Assembly (NCBI GenBank): GCA_028749115.1
Contig: JAQURD010000013.1
Span: 1-39,657, forward strand
From: Acidobacteriota bacterium
Lineage (GTDB): Bacteria; Acidobacteriota; Aminicenantia; Aminicenantales; Saccharicenantaceae
Length of the DNA: 39,657 nucleotides
Reading direction: 5' to 3'
This document shows, in pieces, positions 32,595-39,657 of the stretch (position 1 is the stretch's first letter; each line of letters begins with the position of its first letter). The notes beneath the pieces are model-generated. The model did no database searches. It was not told where the DNA came from and saw only the letters and a program-made list of their open reading frames with translations. The translations under genes and the position numbers were made by a program.

Positions 32595-34481
32595 TTATTT
32601 TTTCCGGTGAACCGTTGATGAAGAAGAGCGGGAAGAGGTTGAAGACCCACGCGACATTGATGAAGAACGGGTACCGGAACTCGAATTGGAGGGACGGCTC
32701 ATACGCGGAGAAGAAGAGTTTGAACTTGAGCTCTGCCTTCTAATAGAGGAACTTTTACTCCCGGTGTTAATTGAGCCTGAGCTATAGCTTTTAGAGCTAG
32801 AAGATCTAACCGGGCTGGAATAAGACTTAGCAGGAGAAGAATATTCATTGTGGTTGAGATTTTTTTTGGTAATTCTTGAAGATGAAGGATAGACAGGCAT
32901 GTTCCTTGGGTTTCTGGAAGATTGATCCCCCGAAAAAGAAGTCGAAGGAGACTGCTCTTTATCCTTGATTTTCTTTGGAGTCACTTTGCCAGCTGGAGCG
33001 CTGGTAGTAGAACTACCGGATTTTTCTTCTTTGGCCCTGGCTGGTCTTATGGATTCAGGTTTGCTGGCGTTTTTCTCCTGGCTCCGGTCAGTTTTTCTTA
33101 TATTCGTGGTAGTCCCGGCAGGTGCTCCTCTAAGAGACTCAGGTTTTACCTGCCTGACAGATGAGGATTGATTGTCCTGCCTGAGAATAACTCTATTTCC
33201 GGCCATTTTTTCTACACTCAGCTTTGAAGCCTCCGGCCTGAAGGGTAATCTGGTACTCTTTAATTGAACTTTATTTTCCAGGTTGGCGGCTCTTAATGTT
33301 TCGGGCTTTAGAGCTGCCCTCGAAATGTGCCGGGAACGGAGCTGATCTCTTCTGACGACCACCAGAGCTCTTGAGTGCAGGGGATAATGCCCGTGATGAT
33401 GGTGATAAAAAACATTGTTAACGACAACTACCGGATAACCGTACCAGCTAAGAGGTGCCCAGCCAAAATAATCAGCATCCCACCACCAGGAGACCCAGGC
33501 CGGACCCCAGATAGAAGTAGGAATCCAGTACCAGCCAAAACCTACAGCCCAGTGCCAACGGCCGTAATGGAAAGCTACCCATCCCCAGGGTTCATATGGA
33601 ACCCAGGTCCAGCCAGTTAGAGGAATCCAGGTCCAGTGTCCATTAGAATAGGGCTGCCAGTCATCATTCAGATCTCTTGGCACCCAGACGTTGCCATAGG
33701 GCGGCATATAAACCCACGTTCCATGTTCAGATAATTCTGCTTCAAAATCGCTCAGGTCTTCTGGCAAATAACGGCTGGCATAATACTTATTAGTCTCTTT
33801 ATCCCTTGATTCCTGCCAGCGATCAAAGGCATCTTCGGCAACCGGCCTGAAACCTACCGGTTTTGAGCTAAAACGCCCCTGAGCAATTTCTAATCGTTGT
33901 TCACTCTTGACGAGATATGAATCCTGTTCACCGGCCGCTTCTGCTACTCCCTTAAATACACGGATCTCGGTTCCTTTATTTCCATCAACATCAAGACGGT
34001 AAACACCTTTTTCCAGGATATAAAAAGAAGAATCAGGCGTATGGATCTCTATATCTTTTTCCCGGTCAAGCCGGTTAACCTCAAGATAAATATGGCCTGA
34101 CCAGATCCTGAATCTGGTGAGCTCGCTGCCTTTTTTCGGAAGGCTGAGAACATCCATTTTTGTATCGTTGTCCAGGCGGAGATAATTTTTCAGGCCAAAG
34201 CGGATTTCAAGACGGCCATCAGATATTTCAATTCGATCTCCCTCTGCCACCGGATCATTGATGACAATCTCTTCATAACCAACCTCAGCTGCCCGCTGGA
34301 TATAAGCCGTCCCCTCGGTAAAACTGATATGTCCAACTGACTCATTAGTGTACTGAGTTTCTTTGGCCGTGACCGGAGTTTCCTCACCAGTCTGAACGTC
34401 TTCACTTTGAGCCTTTAAAAAGACTGGCGAGGATAATAAAAGGATTATGCTCGCTGATAATAGAAGCTTATTACTTCTCAT
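32595..34481 (-). CDS. FecR-like/DUF6600-type Trp-rich exported protein with Ser-rich tail
   Basis: A 628-residue protein. Residues 1-24 are a signal peptide. Residues about 45-205 form a FecR-like region (VAEGDRIEISDGRLEIRFG, a RIWSGHIYLEV strand, later EIRVFKGVAE). Residues about 250-360 are extremely Trp/Tyr/Pro-rich (repeats of the type HWTWIPLTGWTWVPYEPWGW), typical of DUF6600. A His-run YHHHHGHY follows. The last about 80 residues are almost only Ser, Arg, Asn and Pro. The function is unknown; members are envelope or surface proteins of Acidobacteriota and related bacteria. AAGGAG seven bases before the ATG fixes the start. The Ser-rich tail may be a disordered surface or wall-contact segment. 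It is convergent with the PBP gene. Confidence 0.83.
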   Translation of the reverse strand: MRSNKLLLSASIILLLSSPVFLKAQSEDVQTGEETPVTAKETQYTNESVGHISFTEGTAYIQRAAEVGYEEIVINDPVAEGDRIEISDGRLEIRFGLKNYLRLDNDTKMDVLSLPKKGSELTRFRIWSGHIYLEVNRLDREKDIEIHTPDSSFYILEKGVYRLDVDGNKGTEIRVFKGVAEAAGEQDSYLVKSEQRLEIAQGRFSSKPVGFRPVAEDAFDRWQESRDKETNKYYASRYLPEDLSDFEAELSEHGTWVYMPPYGNVWVPRDLNDDWQPYSNGHWTWIPLTGWTWVPYEPWGWVAFHYGRWHWAVGFGWYWIPTSIWGPAWVSWWWDADYFGWAPLSWYGYPVVVVNNVFYHHHHGHYPLHSRALVVVRRDQLRSRHISRAALKPETLRAANLENKVQLKSTRLPFRPEASKLSVEKMAGNRVILRQDNQSSSVRQVKPESLRGAPAGTTTNIRKTDRSQEKNASKPESIRPARAKEEKSGSSTTSAPAGKVTPKKIKDKEQSPSTSFSGDQSSRNPRNMPVYPSSSRITKKNLNHNEYSSPAKSYSSPVRSSSSKSYSSGSINTGSKSSSIRRQSSSSNSSSPRMSRPSNSSSGTRSSSMSRGSSTSSRSSSSTVHRKK

Positions 34482-34597
34482 CGCTTTACTCCTTACACCA
34501 TTTTTATATGCAGGTTTCGTGCCAGAATTAACAGCGGAGGATCAGGGGGAAAAACCAGATTTAGCTGCTAAATAGTGTCTATTCCGGATGACGGTTG

Positions 34598-35653
34598 TCA
34601 TCTGTCAGAGATAGAAGGCCAGTAGCGTTTAAATGTCTTTAAGATAGGACTTATCTCATCGAGCAAGGAGGCCGGAAAGGAAACTGGCTGAATAGGATTC
34701 TTCAGTCGTCCGCTTAACCTTAAAATAACTTCTTCTACTCCAGCCTGAAGTCCTTCAAGATCATAACCGCCTTCAAGGAAATAGATCAGGCGGCCGGAGG
34801 CAAGATAGCCAGCCATCTCCAGGATGAGGCCGGTCAAATCGCCACAGCCATGAGGGGTCAATTCCATTTTGCCCAGAGGATCCCCTTTAAGTATATCGAA
34901 GCCAGCCGAGACAAGAATAAATTCTGGCTGGAAGGCTTTGGCTACCGGCCAGATTACCTTTTGAAATAAGGCCAGATAATCATGGTCAGTCTTACCGGCA
35001 CTTAAGGGGAAATTGAGGTTATAGCCGGCTCCATCTTTTTCACCAATTTCTGAAGCCGAGCCTGTTCCGGGAAAAAGCGGGCTTTGATGCAGGGAAAGGT
35101 AAAGAACTTCGGGACTGCTATAAAAGGCCTTTTGAGTTCCATTTCCATGGTGAAGATCCCAGTCAATGACCAGTATTTTCCTTATTCCATTCATCCGTCT
35201 GAGGTACTCAGCGGTAATAGCCAGATTATTGAAGAAACAAAAGCCCATGGGGCGGTTACTTTCGGCATGATGGCCAGGCGGTCTGACCAGGGCGAAAGCG
35301 TTGTCAATTTCCCCGGCAAGTATCAAATCAGCAGCCACCAAACCGGCACCGGCAGCCAGACAGGCAATTTCATAGGTTTGTGGCCCCGCTACCGTCTCAG
35401 AATCAAAAGGGAAGTAGCCTTTACCTGATGTTTGTTTCATAAAGCTGATATAAGAAGGCAGATGAATGTAAGATAATTCTTCTTCAGTTGCCAGGCGTGG
35501 CTTAATGGGGACATAAGCTGCTTTTAACTTCTGGGTCAGCACCTGGTGCAGGGCAATGGCTCTCAGGGGTGATTCGATATGGCCAGAGCCCATCTCATGA
35601 AGAGCAAAGCGCCTGTCAAAAACTATACCAGTTGTCATAGTTAAACGGCTCAC
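34598..35653 (-). CDS. Histone deacetylase family protein (AcuC/acetylpolyamine amidohydrolase-like)
   Basis: A 351-residue protein with the complete arginase-like deacetylase fold. Visible are RPPGHHAE (the tandem His of the charge relay), DWDLHHGNGT (zinc ligands Asp and His), SAGFDILKGDPLG (the third zinc Asp) and LEGGYDLEGL. It is a Zn amidohydrolase that removes acetyl groups from lysine or acetylpolyamines in the cytoplasm; the substrate cannot be chosen. The GTG start at 35653 shares bases with the stop of the upstream symporter gene (GTGA, 4-base overlap). An ATG at 35638, five codons later, is the alternative but lacks a ribosome-binding site. The overlap suggests that the imported solute is an acetylated compound handled by this enzyme; that is inference. 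Confidence 0.9.
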   Translation of the reverse strand: MSRLTMTTGIVFDRRFALHEMGSGHIESPLRAIALHQVLTQKLKAAYVPIKPRLATEEELSYIHLPSYISFMKQTSGKGYFPFDSETVAGPQTYEIACLAAGAGLVAADLILAGEIDNAFALVRPPGHHAESNRPMGFCFFNNLAITAEYLRRMNGIRKILVIDWDLHHGNGTQKAFYSSPEVLYLSLHQSPLFPGTGSASEIGEKDGAGYNLNFPLSAGKTDHDYLALFQKVIWPVAKAFQPEFILVSAGFDILKGDPLGKMELTPHGCGDLTGLILEMAGYLASGRLIYFLEGGYDLEGLQAGVEEVILRLSGRLKNPIQPVSFPASLLDEISPILKTFKRYWPSISDR

Positions 35654-37119
35654 CTATCAGGAAAGAAGCTTTTAAGTTCTTCTGGCCGGGGAGGCCTGGT
35701 TAGCAGGCTGACTATAATCAAACTTGCCAGGGAAACCAGCAATGCCGGGAAAATAATCGGAATGCCGAATGGATCTCCCCCGGGAACCTTTTCTGGCGGC
35801 AGTATGCCCGTCAATATTTTCAGGCCGATGCAAACTATTGTCCCTGATATAATTGAAGCCAGTCCGCCGGCTTTAGTTGCTCTTTTCCAGGCGAGGGCAG
35901 CGATCAGAGAAGGTGTGATAGCTACACCATAAATAGTATAGGCAAAATAACTCATATCAAGAACCGATTTGAGCTGGAGAGCCAGGAAAAAGGCGACCAC
36001 CCCAATGGCGACTATAAAGATTTTCTGCAACCCGACTAGATGGCGATCACTGGCTGAATGGTTGATAAATCTTTGATAAATATCACGAACAAGATTACTC
36101 GTGGGAGAAAGTAAGTAATTCATTCCTGTCGAGATGACTACGGCACAGGCGGCGGCCAGCAAAAGAACACCAATTGGCGGAGGAACTAGATGGCGAGCAG
36201 CCAGGAGAACCACCTTGCCTCCCTCCCTCGGTAAGCTCAGGTCAATCTGGCCTTTAAACCGGCCATAAGCAAAGACGGCAATGACCACGACCATGGTCTC
36301 GACCAGAACAGTGCCAATTGTCCAGAAGATGACGGCTTTTCTGGCATCTTCCGGGCTTCTGGCACTGTAAAATTTCTGATACATACTCTGGACTCCCAGA
36401 AGAAGCAGCATCGTTGACAGAAAATAGCCCATCGCCTTCAGGACTGGGTAAGCTCCAAATTGAACATTGATTACAGAAAAATAACCGGACGGAAGGCTGG
36501 CCTGTGCCCCCTGGAGGCCGCCTCCAGCCGCATAGACAAAGGGAACTGAAAGTAAGCAGGCAAGAACAATAATTATTCCGTTAGGGAGGTCCGTATAGGC
36601 TACGGCTATCATCCCGCCCAGGGCGGTAAACAAAATAACAAAAGTGGCTGATAAATAAATGCCCAATTTTTCAGAGATAGCTCCGTCAGTAGCGACATTC
36701 AGAATAAATCCTCCGGCTACAAATTGATAGGAGACAATAGCTGTAAAAGAAATGATCAGGGCCACTGCTCCAAAAAGCCTGGCCAGAGGTCCATACCTTA
36801 CCTCCAGGATATCTCCAATAGTGTACTGGCCGAACGTTTGGATTTTAGCGGCCAGAAAATAAATTATGACAATGCCGACCCAGGCCCCGGCTGAAAGCCA
36901 GAGGGCTGAAAAGCCCGCCTTAGAAGCGAACTCTGCTCCAGAAATAAATGTTCCAGAGCCGATCCAGGTGCAGATTAAGGTGAAAACCATAACTGGCCAC
37001 TTTAATTTGCGTCCAGCCACCATGAAATCTTCCTGACTGTGGATTTTTCTGGCCCGGACAAAATTAATAATGGTCAAAAAAATGAGGTAGATCAGGATAA
37101 TATAGAGATAAACGGACAT
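35650..37119 (-). CDS. Sodium:solute symporter family (SSS/SLC5) transporter
   Basis: A 489-residue integral membrane protein with about 13 hydrophobic segments. The family-typical N-terminus (EDFMVAGRKLKWPVMVFTLICTWIGSGTFISGA) and the FGQYTIGDILEVRYG loop match the sodium:solute symporter fold. It should import a small solute with Na+ across the inner membrane; the substrate is unknown. The ATG at 37119 is chosen, because AGGAGG sits five bases before it; the TTG just before it is too close to that site. It shares a 4-base overlap with the HDAC-like gene downstream. A promoter and palindrome lie upstream at 37225-37257. Confidence 0.9.
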   Translation of the reverse strand: MSVYLYIILIYLIFLTIINFVRARKIHSQEDFMVAGRKLKWPVMVFTLICTWIGSGTFISGAEFASKAGFSALWLSAGAWVGIVIIYFLAAKIQTFGQYTIGDILEVRYGPLARLFGAVALIISFTAIVSYQFVAGGFILNVATDGAISEKLGIYLSATFVILFTALGGMIAVAYTDLPNGIIIVLACLLSVPFVYAAGGGLQGAQASLPSGYFSVINVQFGAYPVLKAMGYFLSTMLLLLGVQSMYQKFYSARSPEDARKAVIFWTIGTVLVETMVVVIAVFAYGRFKGQIDLSLPREGGKVVLLAARHLVPPPIGVLLLAAACAVVISTGMNYLLSPTSNLVRDIYQRFINHSASDRHLVGLQKIFIVAIGVVAFFLALQLKSVLDMSYFAYTIYGVAITPSLIAALAWKRATKAGGLASIISGTIVCIGLKILTGILPPEKVPGGDPFGIPIIFPALLVSLASLIIVSLLTRPPRPEELKSFFPDR

Positions 37120-37224
37120 CAAATCCTCCTTCTCTGAAAGATAGGGACGTCAATATTCAGAAAACTGGAGGCAATCAAACTAAAAAACAGGATGCTTCTC
37201 AAACTGCCATCAGTATTCATAGGC

Positions 37225-37239
37225 TTGATAATATATCAA
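37225..37239. promoter_or_regulatory. Palindrome over the symporter -10 box, candidate operator
   Basis: TTGATA-ATA-TATCAA is a perfect 6+6 inverted repeat with a three-base centre. It covers the -10 of the minus-strand symporter promoter. The regulator is not identified. Confidence 0.45.
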
Positions 37240-37257
37240 ATATCAGATGAGCGTCAA
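37230..37257 (-). promoter_or_regulatory. Promoter of the symporter-HDAC operon
   Basis: Minus strand: -35 TTGACG (37252-37257, 5 of 6), 16-base spacer, -10 TATATT (37230-37235, 5 of 6). The leader to the symporter start is about 105 bases. Confidence 0.6.
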
Positions 37258-37317
37258 AAAAATTCCCTTTTCCTGTCTGGCTCATTGACTTATTTTGCTG
37301 GCCAGCTTTGTTTATGA

Positions 37318-39657
37318 TTATTTCTCTTCAGGAGGAACTTCTTCCCGGGAACTTTCACTGCCTGCCTCGCTGTCCGGATAGAGTTCCAGAGCTTCCTTCC
37401 TTTCCATCCTGACCGAATAAACTTTGGTAATATTGGGCTCTTCCATAGTTGTCCCGTAGATATAATCTGCTACTTCCATTGTCTTATAACTGTGAGTGAT
37501 GATAATAAATTGAGTCTGATGCTTGATAGCCTCCATCAGGTTAAGAAAACGCGTTAAATTGGCTTCGTCAAGAGCAGCATCAACTTCATCCAGAATACAG
37601 AAAGGAGATGGTTTATATCTAAAAAGAGCAAACAAAAAGGCTAAACTGGTCAGCGATTTTTCTCCTCCAGAAAGCAGGGTGAGATTCTGAACTCTCTTGC
37701 CGGGTGGCTGAGCGATAATTTCTACTCCGCTTTCCAGCGGATTATCAGGTTCGAGCAGCTTAACTTCGGCTGTCCCACCTCTAAATAGCAAAGCAAATAG
37801 TTCCTGAAAATTCTTATTAACTTCTTCCAGAGCTGTTAAAAACTGAGTCTTACTTTCTTCATCTATCTTTTTTATTGCTTCCTCGGTCGAATGAATTGAA
37901 TCTTTTAAATCCTGTTTCTGCTGAATCAGAAAATCATATCTTTTCTTTTGTTCCAGGTATTCTTCCTCAGCCATCAAATTGACCGCCCGGTAGCGAAGAA
38001 GCGTTTCGTTAATATTCTCCAGTTCTTTTTCAAGATCTTCATCAGCCAGTTCTCCAGGTGGAGCCAGAGGTTTTCCCCGCTTCCTCTCTTTTTGTCCTTT
38101 AGGCTTTTCTTCAACTTTTTCTTCTTCTGTTTCTTCAGGTTCTCCCCCCTCTCCTTCTTCTGCTAGAGCCCTGGAAATTTCTTCACTTTCAGCTGGCCCT
38201 TCTGCTGAGATTTCTTTTGACTCCACTTCCTGTCTTAATTCTATCAAGTTTTTCTTTAATTCCTGCCAGCAGGTCTCCTCAAGGTTGACACTATCTCTCT
38301 CTATTTCAGCCCGCCGGATTTCAAGCTTCATTCTCTCTTCTCTGGCTTTTTCTTCTTTCCCGCGTATGTCCTCCAGTGCCGGTTCTAGCTCTTCCAGTTG
38401 TTTTTGCCAGATCTCGACTCGTTGTTCCAGCCCGGCTAAAAGGGCCTGTGCTTTTTGTTTTTCTTCTGCCCAGACTCTGGCTTTTTGTTTAAGATCATCA
38501 ATTAATTTAATCAGACTGATTTTTTCCCCGTCGCTGGCCAGGGCTTCGATCTCCAGCTGACCTATTTTCCCCCTGATGGCTTCCTGTCTTTTTTCTAGCG
38601 ATCTTAAATGACTTCGGCTGCTGTTTATTTTTTCTTCCAGCAGATCTCTTTCAGTTCTTAATTGATAATATGATTTTTCTGCCGCCTGCTCTTTCTCTTT
38701 CAGAGCCTTGAGGCTGTCTTCCTTGTTTTTTATTTTCTCTTCTATGTCTTTTAGTTCTAATTCGGATTTTTCCAGTTTAGTGGAAGCGTCAAGCATCTGG
38801 CCGGTCAGAGCTTCTTTCTCACCGGCTTGAATGGTTTCTTCCTGTCCAACGATAGTCAGGCTGGTTATTATTTTTTCGAGCTCAAGAGCCGCAAAATTTT
38901 TGTTGCGTTCGAAATCATACAGGGTTCTTTCCCTGGTTAAGATTTCTTTTTTCAACTGCTCAATCTCAGCTTCAATAGCCTGACTTATTTCCCTTTGCTT
39001 AATTATTTCAGTCAGGAGAGGCAGTTGTTCAGCCTCCAGGCTTTCTATCTCTCTCTCCAGTCTTTTCTTTTCCTGATTGAGAGTAAAGAGCCCTTCCTTT
39101 TTTTGGCCTGGCCTCAAAAGTCCAGAGGATTCAAGGATATCTCCACCCCGGCTGATATAATTAAGTTCAGGATATTTTTCCCACAACTTTATAGCTGTGG
39201 CCAGTTCAGAGACAATGATGGCTTCCTTAAGCCGGCCAAGATGTCCTGCCAGTTTATTTTTAGGCTTAATCCTGTTTTTTAGCTTTCCCAGGACGCCTTC
39301 TTCCTGGAGGAGGCCTGCTGGCAAATCCTCTTCTGGCTTTTCAGCCAGAAGCAGGATGTTAGTCTTGATCTCGGCTGGCAGCAGCTTTTTAAAGTCTTCT
39401 ACCAGACAGGCTTGAGCCCGGGCTTCCTCTTTCCAGAAAAGATCGAAAAGGGCTGCTTCTCCATCTGCAACTTCTACCAGCTCAGAAAACCAGCCAAGAG
39501 CCCCGGCTGTCAGGTTCTGACCGGATACCTCTCTTTCAGCTTCTGTGATCTTTCCGAGAGCCTGCAACTGATATGTAAGCTCGTCAGTGGCCCGTTTCAG
39601 GCTGGCCAGTTTCTCTTCCAGAGAAGATAGCTTTGACTGGCTGATTTGAAGTTCATC
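37318..39657 (-). CDS. smc: Chromosome partition protein SMC, C-terminal part (N-terminus outside window)
   Basis: The minus-strand frame is open from the window edge (39657) to the stop at 37318, 779 residues. The first about 200 residues hold the hinge domain (ALGWFSELVEVADGE, later ELNYISRGGDILESSGLL), followed by a long coiled coil of about 350 residues. The C-terminal head has the ABC signature LLSGGEKSLTSLA and Walker B CILDEVDAALDEAN, then the D-loop and IIITHSYKTMEV. SMC dimers organise and segregate the chromosome with ScpAB. The coiled coil carries an unusual acidic then basic low-complexity insert (about 38040-38215, Glu/Gly-rich then Lys/Pro-rich). The N-terminal Walker A head lies outside, so the gene's start and any operon partner are unseen. 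Confidence 0.95.
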   Translation of the reverse strand, partial: DELQISQSKLSSLEEKLASLKRATDELTYQLQALGKITEAEREVSGQNLTAGALGWFSELVEVADGEAALFDLFWKEEARAQACLVEDFKKLLPAEIKTNILLLAEKPEEDLPAGLLQEEGVLGKLKNRIKPKNKLAGHLGRLKEAIIVSELATAIKLWEKYPELNYISRGGDILESSGLLRPGQKKEGLFTLNQEKKRLEREIESLEAEQLPLLTEIIKQREISQAIEAEIEQLKKEILTRERTLYDFERNKNFAALELEKIITSLTIVGQEETIQAGEKEALTGQMLDASTKLEKSELELKDIEEKIKNKEDSLKALKEKEQAAEKSYYQLRTERDLLEEKINSSRSHLRSLEKRQEAIRGKIGQLEIEALASDGEKISLIKLIDDLKQKARVWAEEKQKAQALLAGLEQRVEIWQKQLEELEPALEDIRGKEEKAREERMKLEIRRAEIERDSVNLEETCWQELKKNLIELRQEVESKEISAEGPAESEEISRALAEEGEGGEPEETEEEKVEEKPKGQKERKRGKPLAPPGELADEDLEKELENINETLLRYRAVNLMAEEEYLEQKKRYDFLIQQKQDLKDSIHSTEEAIKKIDEESKTQFLTALEEVNKNFQELFALLFRGGTAEVKLLEPDNPLESGVEIIAQPPGKRVQNLTLLSGGEKSLTSLAFLFALFRYKPSPFCILDEVDAALDEANLTRFLNLMEAIKHQTQFIIITHSYKTMEVADYIYGTTMEEPNITKVYSVRMERKEALELYPDSEAGSESSREEVPPEEK

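Noticed and set aside
1-39657. CRISPR arrays, insertion sequences or prophage genes
   Set aside because: No regularly spaced direct repeats, transposase, integrase or phage structural genes were seen anywhere in the window.

Overview
The window reads as chromosomal DNA of a Gram-negative bacterium of moderate GC. Gram-negative because it encodes a TonB-dependent outer-membrane receptor and several exported, periplasm-type proteins. The combination of a GWxTD-domain protein, a receptor with a carboxypeptidase-regulatory-like N-terminus, a sulfatase-like/TPR fusion and a FecR/DUF6600-type Trp-rich protein is most familiar from Candidatus Aminicenantes (OP8) and Acidobacteriota. That assignment is an inference from protein families; no intact rRNA gene is present to test it.

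Layout. 1-2.4 kb (minus): start of an IscU/NifU Fe-S scaffold gene cut by the window edge, with a strong promoter and an overlapping palindrome, then a SYLF-domain protein and an unrecognised exported protein. 2.6-5.7 kb (plus): amino-sugar genes, namely a GH18 chitinase-like enzyme, the broken remains of a ChbG/HpnK-type deacetylase, and NagA. 6.2-15.2 kb (plus): an envelope block of sulfatase-like/TPR fusion, carboxypeptidase-regulatory-like/TPR protein, TonB-dependent receptor and GWxTD/TPR protein. 15.3-18.1 kb (minus): a GH2 exo-beta-D-glucosaminidase-like enzyme that ties back to the amino-sugar theme. 18.1-22.4 kb: a stand-alone GMP synthetase ATP-pyrophosphatase subunit behind a leader with a predicted three-way-junction RNA, tRNA-Glu(CTC), a short antisense 16S rRNA-like relic, galactokinase and tRNA-Gln(CTG).

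22.4-26.9 kb (plus): a tight housekeeping operon of flippase-like membrane protein, nrdR, hsp20 and lon. 26.8-29.2 kb (minus): htrA/degQ and dapF with a 4-base overlap; the DapF carries Ser at both catalytic Cys positions. 29.4-32.6 kb (plus): tmk and a class A penicillin-binding protein. 32.6-37.1 kb (minus): a FecR/Trp-rich envelope protein, and a sodium:solute symporter plus HDAC-family deacetylase pair with overlapping ends. 37.3-39.7 kb (minus): the hinge-to-C-terminus part of SMC, running off the window.

How the genes may work together: GH18, the GH2 enzyme and NagA could degrade chitin or chitosan oligomers to GlcNAc/GlcN and deacetylate GlcNAc-6-P. The TonB receptor and its TPR/GWxTD neighbours look like an outer-membrane uptake or envelope-assembly group, substrate unknown. 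The most unusual items are the structured guaA leader, the Ser/Ser DapF, the 16S rRNA relic beside tRNA-Glu, and the palindromes overlapping the iscU-like and symporter promoters.
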